A stretch of 6,936 nt of DNA from Nitriliruptoraceae bacterium (GTDB taxonomy: Bacteria > Actinomycetota > Nitriliruptoria > Nitriliruptorales > Nitriliruptoraceae). Made by a program: the position numbers and the translations under genes. The notes under the pieces were generated by a model. It saw nothing but the letters and a program-made list of their open reading frames with translations, had not been told where the DNA came from and did not search any database. Of the stretch, positions 1 to 6,117 are shown piece by piece. The stretch lies in NCBI GenBank assembly GCA_007134165.1, contig SLLJ01000075.1, forward strand, positions 1 to 6,936. Direction: 5' to 3'. Position 1 is the stretch's first letter, and each line of letters opens with the position of its first letter.

Positions 1-1132
1 CGGCGATGCGCAGGTCGGGATCCAGCGCGTCGGAGACCTCGTTGGCCAGCACGTTCCAGTGCCCGGGCGGAGTCTCGGAGTCCGGCCCGTCCGCCCAGAA
101 CTCGGCCAGCGCCCGCTCCAGGTCGGCCTGGAGGGTCGGCACCGGCGGGTAGGGCCGGCCGGTGGCGGGGTTGCGCTCGTGCCCGGCGCCGTCGTCGGCT
201 CCCAGCGTGTTGGCGCCCCGTGCGCCCGGGGAGGCGTCGATGACGGAGCTGGTGGTGGGATCCAGGCGGCTGCTGAGCGCGATGACCTCCACGAGTTCCT
301 CCCGCAGCTCATCGGCGGTCGCCGGATCATCCAGCCGGGGAGGCGGGCCCGGGTCCATCGGCACCCCGTCGGGCCCGGCGTCGGGGAGCGCGAAGCCGGT
401 GACGAACCCCCAGTGGGGGCCGATGAACTCCTGCACGCCGTCAACTACCGGGATGCCGTTCTGCGAGATCATGTTCTCGATCTGCAGCGGCTGCCAGCGG
501 TCGGGCTGCGTCAGCGTCCCGACCCCGGACTCAGCCACCACCAGCGGGGGGTTGACCGGCTCGTAGCCGTCGGGGGGCACGTAGCCGCCGTGCTCGTTGG
601 CACCGTCGGTGCTGGCCTCGGCGAGGACGGCCTCGGCGATACGCACGCCCAGCGCCACCGGCCCGTCGCCCGTCGCGGTGAGCTCGTCGGGGTCGAGGCA
701 GCGGGAACGCAGCAGCGCGTCGAAGCCCGGCACCGAGTCCGAGCCGCCGACCGCGTCGAGGTAGCGGGCGGTGAGCAGCCGGTGGGCCGCCGCGCTGATC
801 GCCTGCTCACGGGCCACCTCGACGTCGTCGGCGTGGTGGTGCTCGTCGACGACCAGGCCCGCCGCGACCGGGTCGTAGGCGGCCCAGGCGTCGTACATCG
901 CGACCGACACGTGGTACAAGTTGCGGGCGTGCACGGTCGGGGCGGGCAGGTCGCGGCGGATCGCGGCGAGGGCCTGTTCATTGAACGCGCGGGCCACGCT
1001 GGTCCCGGGCGGAAGCGGCGCCGGGGTGCAGCCGGGGCCGGCGATCAGGGCGGACACCGCCGCCTGGGCGGCGAGCACCCCGAGCACCCCGAGCAGCGCC
1101 CCGAGCGCGAACACCCTGCGGTCACGCGTCAT
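1..1132 (-). CDS. Vanadium-dependent haloperoxidase-like (PAP2-related) exported protein, C-terminus outside window
   Basis: The first 377 residues are visible; the frame runs off the left edge. The N-terminus has Arg residues 3, 5 and 6 and a hydrophobic stretch at about 7-31, which suggests a signal peptide or membrane anchor and an extracytoplasmic location. Landmarks I recognise from the bacterial vanadium chloroperoxidase-like family are NLYHVSVAMYDAWAAYDP (71-88), DGANEHGGY (176-184), DRWQPL (211-216), GPHWG (238-242) and FWADGPDSETPPGHWN (345-360). Family members bind vanadate and oxidise halides, or are related acid phosphatases. The catalytic Lys, Arg and His residues lie in the missing C-terminal part, so activity cannot be judged. 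The ATG lies four bases after the regulator's stop codon, and the G-rich GGGGGGTGAGG just before it can serve as ribosome binding site, so the two genes are probably co-transcribed and translationally coupled. The family call is firm; the substrate is unknown. Confidence 0.82.
   Translation of the reverse strand, partial: MTRDRRVFALGALLGVLGVLAAQAAVSALIAGPGCTPAPLPPGTSVARAFNEQALAAIRRDLPAPTVHARNLYHVSVAMYDAWAAYDPVAAGLVVDEHHHADDVEVAREQAISAAAHRLLTARYLDAVGGSDSVPGFDALLRSRCLDPDELTATGDGPVALGVRIAEAVLAEASTDGANEHGGYVPPDGYEPVNPPLVVAESGVGTLTQPDRWQPLQIENMISQNGIPVVDGVQEFIGPHWGFVTGFALPDAGPDGVPMDPGPPPRLDDPATADELREELVEVIALSSRLDPTTSSVIDASPGARGANTLGADDGAGHERNPATGRPYPPVPTLQADLERALAEFWADGPDSETPPGHWNVLANEVSDALDPDLRIA
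1072..1098. repeat. Short 9-bp tandem repeat in the haloperoxidase signal segment
   Basis: Two exact copies of CGAGCACCC (1072-1080 and 1081-1089) are followed by a diverged third copy (1090-1098). On the minus strand they encode the repeating Leu-Gly-Val residues of the hydrophobic signal segment. This is probably simple low-complexity coding sequence with no separate role, though such repeats can slip. Confidence 0.5.
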
Positions 1133-1136
1133 GGCC

Positions 1137-2369
1137 TCACCCCCCGGCGACCCGCGGTTCCGACCGGCGACGCACCGCGCCCGCGGGGTCGGCGAGCAGG
1201 CGGTCGAAGACCAGCTCGGCGGCACCCAGCAGCGCAGCCTCGCCGACCAGTCCGCTGCGCACCACCTCGACCGCCCCGCCCATAGCCGTCATCGACCGCA
1301 GACCGACCCCGTCGCGCAGGCTCGGCTCCAGCCAGCCGAACAGCCGGCCGTAGACGCTGCCGAGCACGACCAGCTGCGGGTCGAACAGGTTGACCAGGTC
1401 CCCGATGCCGATCCCCAGCCAGCGTCCGACCTCGCACAGCGCGGCACACGCTGCCGCCTCGCCCGCCGCCGCTCGTACCTCCAGCTCGTCGATGCCGGCC
1501 GACCCGGTCGCGAGGCCCGCCCGTGCGAGCAGCCGGGCGCTGCCGGCCTCGGTCTCCCAGCAGCCGGTCGCACCACACCGGCAGGGCCGACCATCGGGGT
1601 TGACGAGCATGTGCCCGGCCTCTCCGGCGAAGCCGTGCGTACCCCGCAGCGGGATTCCGGAGCTGATGACCCCGCAGCCGAGCCCGACCTCACCGGACAC
1701 GTACAGCAGGTGCTCGACGCCGCGCCCCACCCCGCGGCGCTGCTCGGCCAACGCGCCCAGATCCGCGTCGTTGCCGACCAGCAACCAGCCGGGCAGGCCG
1801 AGTGCCGCGTCCAGCATCGCCCCCAGCGGCACCCCGCGCCACCCGAGGTTCGGTGCCAGCTCCACCACGCCGTCCTGCGATCGGGCCACGCCCACCACCG
1901 CGACGCCCGTGCCTACCACGCGCGCCCGGTCCGGCAGGGCGGCGAGCAGCGGGGCGGCGGCGGCGGCGATCTCGGCGACCAGCGCCGCAGGATCATCCTC
2001 GGGTCGGGCCAGCCGGGAGCGTGCCAGGACCCTGCCCCCCAGCCCGACCGTGGCCAGCGACACCGACGCCACCGCGAGCTCCACCGCCAGCACGACCGCC
2101 GCCTGCGGACGGGGATGGACCACCGGCGAGGGCCGGCCCGGCCCGGTGACCAACGGCGCGGCCCGCTCCTCGACGAACCCGAGCTGGCCGAGTTCCTGCA
2201 CGAGCTCGGCGATGGTGGAGCGGGTCAGCCCGGTCAGCTCGGTCAGCTGGGTGCGTGAGGTGGGGCCGTCGAGGTGGAGGCATTCGAGCACCCCGCCCAG
2301 GCTGTGGCGACGTGAGGAGCGGCCGGCCCGCACGCGCCGCCGGGGCGCACCGCTGCGTGCACGCGCCAT
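1137..2369 (-). CDS. ROK-family transcriptional regulator (NagC/XylR type)
   Basis: The protein has 410 residues from the chosen ATG, the usual length for ROK repressors. After an Arg-rich tail (1-22) comes a winged helix-turn-helix at about 24-68, containing SRTQLTELTGLTRSTIAELV. The ROK sugar-binding fold follows, with GND at 199-201 (the sugar-contacting Asn/Asp), EAGH at 250-253, and the zinc-binding CRCGATGC at 263-270 followed by WE. The kinase ATP motif DxGGT is degraded to VELAVAS at about 96-102, so this is probably a repressor that binds sugar without phosphorylating it. An in-frame TTG at 2444 would add 25 residues, but it has no ribosome binding site and falls almost on the predicted transcription start, so I prefer the ATG; its own ribosome site (GGACGG) is weak. 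The gene diverges from the sugar importer and leads directly into the haloperoxidase-like gene. The likely ligand is the imported sugar, possibly xylose. It may also control its own promoter. Confidence 0.88.
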   Translation of the reverse strand: MARARSGAPRRRVRAGRSSRRHSLGGVLECLHLDGPTSRTQLTELTGLTRSTIAELVQELGQLGFVEERAAPLVTGPGRPSPVVHPRPQAAVVLAVELAVASVSLATVGLGGRVLARSRLARPEDDPAALVAEIAAAAAPLLAALPDRARVVGTGVAVVGVARSQDGVVELAPNLGWRGVPLGAMLDAALGLPGWLLVGNDADLGALAEQRRGVGRGVEHLLYVSGEVGLGCGVISSGIPLRGTHGFAGEAGHMLVNPDGRPCRCGATGCWETEAGSARLLARAGLATGSAGIDELEVRAAAGEAAACAALCEVGRWLGIGIGDLVNLFDPQLVVLGSVYGRLFGWLEPSLRDGVGLRSMTAMGGAVEVVRSGLVGEAALLGAAELVFDRLLADPAGAVRRRSEPRVAGG

Positions 2370-2459
2370 GGGGTGCCGTCCGTCCGGGCTGCGAACCGTT
2401 GAGGCTAGCTGCGAGCGTCGGGCCAGCCCATCGTCGGGAGCCAACGATCGCGGTAAGAG

Positions 2460-2465
2460 ATTTTA
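2460..2465 (-). promoter_or_regulatory. Candidate -10 box for the regulator gene
   Basis: Read on the minus strand this is TAAAAT, five of six matches to TATAAT. It would start transcription near 2453, about 84 bases before the preferred ATG. The upstream -35 is poor: TTCCAC at a 19-base spacing is the best I see. The box overlaps the left arm of the candidate operator, so a bound repressor would block it. Confidence 0.45.
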
Positions 2466-2482
2466 TTGCACGGCCCGACAAA
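2462..2482. promoter_or_regulatory. Candidate ROK operator (imperfect inverted repeat)
   Basis: The arms TTTATTG (2462-2468) and CGACAAA (2476-2482) are separated by 7 bases and match at 5 of 7 positions as an inverted repeat. Known ROK repressor sites (NagC, XylR) are AT-rich inverted repeats with T-rich left and A-rich right arms, which this resembles. It is placed to control both directions. Binding by the neighbouring regulator is an inference. Confidence 0.4.
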
Positions 2483-2621
2483 TTGTGGAAGGCTGATCGC
2501 ACCAGCGCTCAGAGCGGAGCAGCGCCGGGAGAGAACCCCCACCGGGATTCGGCGCCACAGCCGGTAGCCCGGGAGCACCAGCGGCCTTGCGGCCCCGGCG
2601 GGACCACGTCCTGCCGTCACC

Positions 2622-2628
2622 AGGAGAG
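2622..2628 (+). promoter_or_regulatory. Ribosome binding site of the sugar-binding protein
   Basis: AGGAGAG ends four bases before the ATG at 2633. It decides the start: the frame is open far upstream, but only this ATG has a strong site and opens directly into a lipoprotein signal peptide. Confidence 0.85.
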
Positions 2629-2632
2629 ATTC

Positions 2633-3805
2633 ATGCACAGACGAGCCTTGCTGGCCACGGTCACCGTGTTCGCGCTCCTGCTCGCCGCCTGCGGCGACGA
2701 CGCGGACGACGCGGCCGAGCCTGCGGCGGAGGAACCGGCGGAGGAAGCAGCTGAGGAGCCCGAGGCCGAGGACGACGCCGACGAACCCGAAGAAGCGGAC
2801 GAGCCCGAGGAAGCCGACGAGCCCGAGGCCAGTGGTGAGGGACTGACCATCGGCGTGTCCTGGAACAACTACAACGAGGAGCGCTGGGCCAACCAGGACG
2901 AGCCCGCGATCCAGGCCGCGCTCGACGACGCCGGCGCGACCTACATCTCCACCGACGCCGGGTCGTCGGCCGAGCAGCAGCTCGCCGACGTCGAGAACCT
3001 CATCGCCCAGGGCGCGGACGCGATCATCATCCTCGCCCAGGACGGCACCGCCATCCTGCCGGCGGTCGCCAGCGCCATCGAGCAGGGCGTGCCGGTGGTC
3101 GCCTACGACCGCCTGATCGAGGACCCGGGCGCGCTGTACATCACCTTCGACAACGTCGAGGTGGGCCGGATGCAGGCCCGGGCGATCTACGAGCTGGTGC
3201 CCGAGGGCAACTACGTGTTCATCAAGGGCAACCAGGCCGACGCCAACGCCGACTTCCTGCGCGGCGGCCAGGAGGAGGTCCTCGCGGACGCCATCGCGGC
3301 GGGCGACATCGAGAACGTCGGTGAGTCCTACACCGACAACTGGGACCCGGCGATCGCGCAGCGCAACATGGAGCAGATCCTCACCCAGGTCGACAACGAC
3401 GTCGACGCGGTCGTCGCATCCAACGACGGCACCGCCGGTGGCGTCGTCGCCGCCCTCGAGGCGCAGGGTCTTGCCGGTGTCGTCCCGGTCTCCGGCCAGG
3501 ATGGCGACGCTGCCGCCCTCAACCGCATCGCGCTGGGCACCCAGGCCGTGTCGGTCTGGAAGGACGCCCGGGAGCTTGGCCGCGCCGCCGGCGAGGCTGC
3601 CGTGCAGATGGCCCAGGGTGCCGCGCTCGAGGATGTCCCCGGTGTGGTGATGTTCGACTCACCGGGCGGCAACCAGCTGGTCTCGATCCTGCTCGAGCCC
3701 CTGCCGATCACCGAGGACAACCTCGACGTGGTCATCGACGCGGACTGGATCACCGTCGAGGCGCTGTGCCAGGGCGTGCCCGAGGGCCGCGTTCCGGTCT
3801 GCTGA
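2633..3805 (+). CDS. xylF: Sugar ABC importer substrate-binding lipoprotein, XylF type
   Basis: This 390-residue protein would bind sugar outside the membrane and deliver it to the permease encoded next. A lipoprotein signal (residues 1-19) ends in lipobox LAAC with Cys20 as the lipid-anchored residue. A Glu/Asp/Ala/Pro linker (about 22-66) contains a repeated DEPEEA unit. The periplasmic-binding-protein fold of the monosaccharide class runs from 71 to the end. Features close to E. coli XylF as I recall it are ERW (83-85), AYDRLI (157-162), FDN (172-174), NADFLRGGQ (205-213), VVASNDGTAGG (260-270), SGQDGD (287-292) and LGTQAVSVWK (301-310). These make D-xylose the best guess; fructose or ribose remain possible. 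Two cysteines near the end (379 and 390) could form a disulfide. It is first in the operon and probably controlled from the divergent region by the ROK regulator. Confidence 0.87.
   Translation: MHRRALLATVTVFALLLAACGDDADDAAEPAAEEPAEEAAEEPEAEDDADEPEEADEPEEADEPEASGEGLTIGVSWNNYNEERWANQDEPAIQAALDDAGATYISTDAGSSAEQQLADVENLIAQGADAIIILAQDGTAILPAVASAIEQGVPVVAYDRLIEDPGALYITFDNVEVGRMQARAIYELVPEGNYVFIKGNQADANADFLRGGQEEVLADAIAAGDIENVGESYTDNWDPAIAQRNMEQILTQVDNDVDAVVASNDGTAGGVVAALEAQGLAGVVPVSGQDGDAAALNRIALGTQAVSVWKDARELGRAAGEAAVQMAQGAALEDVPGVVMFDSPGGNQLVSILLEPLPITEDNLDVVIDADWITVEALCQGVPEGRVPVC
2780..2830 (+). repeat. 18-bp tandem repeat in the acidic linker
   Basis: Nearly three copies of an 18-bp unit, beginning GACGA(A/G)CCCGA at 2780, 2798 and 2816 (the last copy is 15 bp), encode the repeated DEPEEA of the linker. 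Copies differ mainly at third codon positions, so the repeat is not brand new and the acidic protein sequence is being kept. Such repeats can change linker length between strains. Confidence 0.75.
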
Positions 3806-3835
3806 GGTTGCCGTGAGCACACGGAGCTGATCCTT

Positions 3836-3871
3836 CGGTGCCCCACCCGCCACGCCGCGGGTGGGGCACCG
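3836..3871 (+). terminator. Intercistronic 15-bp GC-rich hairpin (partial terminator or mRNA-stabilising stem)
   Basis: CGGTGCCCCACCCGC (3836-3850) pairs perfectly with 3857-3871 across a 6-base loop. It lies between the binding-protein stop codon and the permease start. No T-run follows, so it is not a classic intrinsic terminator. In binding-protein operons, stems here commonly protect the upstream mRNA or reduce read-through, giving more binding protein than permease. The structure is certain from the sequence; the role is inferred. Confidence 0.7.
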
Positions 3872-3888
3872 GCGTCGTCGAGAGCCCC

Positions 3889-3895
3889 GGAGGAG
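3889..3895 (+). promoter_or_regulatory. Ribosome binding site of the permease
   Basis: GGAGGAG sits eight bases before the ATG at 3904 and fixes that start. The frame opens further upstream at 3838, but that would place the start inside the intercistronic hairpin without a ribosome site. Confidence 0.85.
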
Positions 3896-3903
3896 CCCCG
3901 CCC

Positions 3904-5259
3904 ATGAGCCAGCACCTGGACGATCCGACCGAGCAGGCAACCCCTGAGCAGTCCACGGGTGAGCTGCCCGCGACCGGACCGGACCCCGGGGAGGGCTCGG
4001 CGCTCAGGCGGCTGGTTCGTACCGCCGAGATCGACACCCGCCTCATCGGCATGCTCGTCGCGCTGGGCATCATCTGGGTCACCTTCCACTGGCTGTCGGG
4101 CGGGACGTTCCTGACCCCACGCAACCTGTGGAACCTGTCGGTGCAGAGCGCGACGGTGGCGATCATGGCCACCGGCATGGTGCTGGTCATCGTGACCCGC
4201 AACATCGACCTGTCGGTCGGCTCCATGCTGGCCGTGGTCGGCATGGCGATCGCGCTGCTGCAGGCCGAGATCCTCCCGCAGTACCTCGGCTTCGACCACT
4301 GGGCCACCTGGATCATCGCGGTCCTCGCCGGCGTGCTGCTCGGCGCGGCGATCGGCGCCTTCCAGGGCAGCATCGTGGCCTACGTCGGGGTGCCGGCGTT
4401 CATCGTCACCCTCGGCGGCCTGCTGGTCTGGCGGGGGGTCGCCTGGGCGCTGGCCAGTGGACGGACCATCGCGCCGATGGACTCCACCTTCCAGCTGCTG
4501 GGAGGCGGGTCGCGGGGCACCATCGGTGGCACCTGGAGCTGGGTGATCGCGGGGCTCGGCTGCGCCGGGATCGTCGCGATGCTGATCAACAGCCGCCGTC
4601 AGCGCAGCAAGTACGGGTTCCGTCAGCGCCCCCTGTGGGCGGAGATCACCCTGGGGGGGATCGCCTGCGCGGTGCTGCTCCTCGCCGTCGGCGTCATCAA
4701 CCGCTACTACCTGCCGGAGGCGCTGGCACGGCAGTATGCCGAGGACAACAACCTGGTCTGGCCCGAGGCCGGACTGAACATCTCCGCCGGGATCGCGATC
4801 CCGGTGCTGATCGCGGTCGGTGTCGCGCTGGTGATGACCTACCTGACCACCCGACGGCGCTTCGGCCGCTACGTCTTCGCGATCGGGGGCAACCCGGACG
4901 CCGCCGAGCTGGCCGGCATCAACAACCGCCGCACGATCGTGCAGACCTTCGCCCTGATGGGCGGGCTGGTCGGGCTGGCTGCCGCGGTGCAGGTCGCCCG
5001 GCTCAACGCCGCCACCAGTGGGCTCGGCACCCTGACCGAGCTGTACGTGATCGCGGCCGCGGTGATCGGGGGCACGTCCCTGGCCGGCGGCGTCGGCACG
5101 ATCCCGGGCGCGGTGCTCGGTGCGGTGCTGATGCAGTCGCTGCAGTCGGGCATGGTCCTGATGGGCGTGGACGCCCCGATCCAGAACGTCGTGGTCGGCA
5201 TCGCCCTCGTGCTCGCCGTCACGCTTGACACCGTCGTCCGTCGTCGCAGCAGCAGGTAG
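3904..5259 (+). CDS. xylH: Sugar ABC importer permease, XylH type
   Basis: This 451-residue integral membrane protein would form the sugar channel, probably as a homodimer, as in the ribose/xylose class (BPD_transp_2 family). A hydrophilic N-terminal tail (1-40) precedes several membrane segments, roughly at 47-65, 82-98, 104-122, 134-156, 160-182, 211-228, 247-265, 292-314, 345-364, 380-408 and 426-442. Recognisable parts are RNIDLSVGSM (99-108), a conserved substrate-path segment in this family, the cytoplasmic loop GRYVFAIGGNPDAAELAGIN (321-340), which probably contacts the ATPase, and IGGTSLAGGVGTIPGAVLGA (388-407). It is longer than E. coli XylH (about 390 residues), partly through the tail and a charged segment around 230-290. 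The stop codon overlaps the ribosome site of the ATPase gene, indicating a tight operon. Substrate is inferred from the neighbouring binding protein. Confidence 0.88.
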   Translation: MSQHLDDPTEQATPEQSTGELPATGPDPGEGSALRRLVRTAEIDTRLIGMLVALGIIWVTFHWLSGGTFLTPRNLWNLSVQSATVAIMATGMVLVIVTRNIDLSVGSMLAVVGMAIALLQAEILPQYLGFDHWATWIIAVLAGVLLGAAIGAFQGSIVAYVGVPAFIVTLGGLLVWRGVAWALASGRTIAPMDSTFQLLGGGSRGTIGGTWSWVIAGLGCAGIVAMLINSRRQRSKYGFRQRPLWAEITLGGIACAVLLLAVGVINRYYLPEALARQYAEDNNLVWPEAGLNISAGIAIPVLIAVGVALVMTYLTTRRRFGRYVFAIGGNPDAAELAGINNRRTIVQTFALMGGLVGLAAAVQVARLNAATSGLGTLTELYVIAAAVIGGTSLAGGVGTIPGAVLGAVLMQSLQSGMVLMGVDAPIQNVVVGIALVLAVTLDTVVRRRSSR

Positions 5260-5268
5260 GAGTCGAGC

Positions 5269-6048
5269 ATGGCCACTGACACCCCCCTGGTCGAGATGCG
5301 CGACATCCGCGTGGCGTTCGGTGGCGTCCACGCCGTCGCCGGCGTGAGCGTCGACCTGTTCCCCGGCGAGGTCGTTGCGCTGGTCGGCGGCAACGGCGCC
5401 GGCAAGACCACGCTGATCCGCACCCTGTCGGGCGCGCACAAGGCCGACTCGGGCCAGATCCTGATCAACGGCGAGCCGGTCACGATCTCCACGCCCCGCG
5501 ACGCCAAGGACCTGGGGATCGAGACGATCTACCAGACCCTTGCGCTCGCCGACAACACCAACGCTCCCGCCAACGTCTTCCTCGGCCGGGAGCTGACCAC
5601 CCGCTGGGGCAACCTCGACACCTCGGCGATGGAGAGCGAGACCCGCAAGCTCATGGCCCGGCTCAACCCGAAGTTCAAGAACTTCGTCAGTCCGGTCAGC
5701 AACCTGTCCGGCGGGCAGCGCCAGTCGATCGCGATCGCCCGGGCGGTGCACTTCAACGCCCGGATCCTGATCATGGACGAGCCCACCGCCGCACTCGGCC
5801 CCGCCGAGACCGAGCAGGTCCGGGACCTGATCCTGCAGCTGCAGTCCGAAGGGATCGGGATCTTCCTGATCAGCCACGACATCCACGACGTGTTCGACCT
5901 CGCCGATCGCATCAGCGTGATGCTGCAGGGAGAGCTCGTCGGCACGGTCAACAAGAAGGACGTCACCAAGGACGAGGTGCTCGGCATGATCATCATGGGC
6001 AAGCACCCTGGTGACGTCACCCAGCAGGACATCGCCGAGCTGCACTGA
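5269..6048 (+). CDS. xylG: Sugar ABC importer ATP-binding protein, single-domain (XylG/FrcA-like)
   Basis: This 259-residue cytoplasmic ATPase would power sugar uptake through the preceding permease. It has a complete nucleotide-binding domain: Walker A GGNGAGKT (40-47), Q-loop Gln89, signature LSGGQ (146-150), Walker B ILIMDE (166-171) and switch His203 in ISHDIHDVFDLADR. E. coli XylG and RbsA carry two such domains in about 500 residues; this protein has one and must dimerise, like the rhizobial fructose ATPase FrcA, which it also resembles around ALGPAE and HDIHDVFDLAD. The gene starts nine bases after the permease stop, and its ribosome site AGGAG (5258-5262) overlaps that stop codon. The xylG symbol follows the operon context; the ATPase sequence alone would not separate xylose from fructose transport. 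Confidence 0.85.
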   Translation: MATDTPLVEMRDIRVAFGGVHAVAGVSVDLFPGEVVALVGGNGAGKTTLIRTLSGAHKADSGQILINGEPVTISTPRDAKDLGIETIYQTLALADNTNAPANVFLGRELTTRWGNLDTSAMESETRKLMARLNPKFKNFVSPVSNLSGGQRQSIAIARAVHFNARILIMDEPTAALGPAETEQVRDLILQLQSEGIGIFLISHDIHDVFDLADRISVMLQGELVGTVNKKDVTKDEVLGMIIMGKHPGDVTQQDIAELH

Positions 6049-6117
6049 GCCGGGCGGGCCGTCCCCGGGAGCGGATGCAGCCCGGGGGCCTGCAGCTCCC
6101 TCAGCGGGGGTGGCGGC
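6049..6117. terminator. Convergent gap with candidate bidirectional hairpin
   Basis: Between the facing ends of the ATPase and oxidoreductase genes, 6061-6069 pairs with 6081-6089 (nine pairs including one G-T, core CCCCGGG/CCCGGGG) around an 11-base loop. There is no T-run on either strand. Its position suggests termination for both genes, but GC-rich DNA forms such stems easily. Confidence 0.4.

Larger units (their letters stand above)
2370..2632. promoter_or_regulatory. Divergent control region between regulator and sugar importer
   Basis: This 263-bp gap holds no convincing gene. Its middle (about 2455-2490) is the one clearly AT-rich patch noticed in the window and contains the candidate operator and leftward -10 box listed separately. 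About 140 bases to its right form a GC-rich leader ahead of the sugar-binding protein, with a possible stem of GCGCCG (2522-2527) with CGGCGC (2550-2555) and a small GGCC-TTGC-GGCC hairpin at 2583-2594. A rightward promoter must lie here. TTGCAC at 2466-2471 could be its -35 box, but I find no good -10 at the usual distance. Confidence 0.7.

Noticed and set aside
1022..1043. Possible lipobox at Cys35 of the haloperoxidase-like protein
   Set aside because: The residues before the cysteine (AGPG) do not fit the lipobox pattern, because Pro and Gly replace the needed small and aliphatic residues. An ordinary signal peptide or anchor is more likely.
59..2496. Plus-strand frames of 368-445 residues opposite the haloperoxidase-like and ROK genes
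   Set aside because: Their translations are Arg/Pro/Ala/Gly-rich with no recognisable motif, while the minus-strand genes have clear family signatures over the same bases.
2522..2594. Possible glycine-type riboswitch, suggested by a CCGGGAGAGA string in the leader
   Set aside because: The other conserved glycine-aptamer element (GCCGAAGGAGCAA-like) is absent, and the downstream gene is a sugar transporter.
2255..2632. Upstream extension of the binding-protein frame by 126 codons
   Set aside because: It would overlap the start of the ROK gene and the control region and bury the lipoprotein signal peptide inside the protein. The ATG at 2633 has a strong ribosome site and a textbook signal.
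3328..6045. A 905-residue open frame on the minus strand, opposite most of the importer operon
   Set aside because: It lies antisense to three well-supported genes, and its protein is dominated by His, Asp, Gln, Arg and Gly, as expected from reading GC-rich codons backwards. It shows no domain I recognise. Long antisense frames are common at this GC content.
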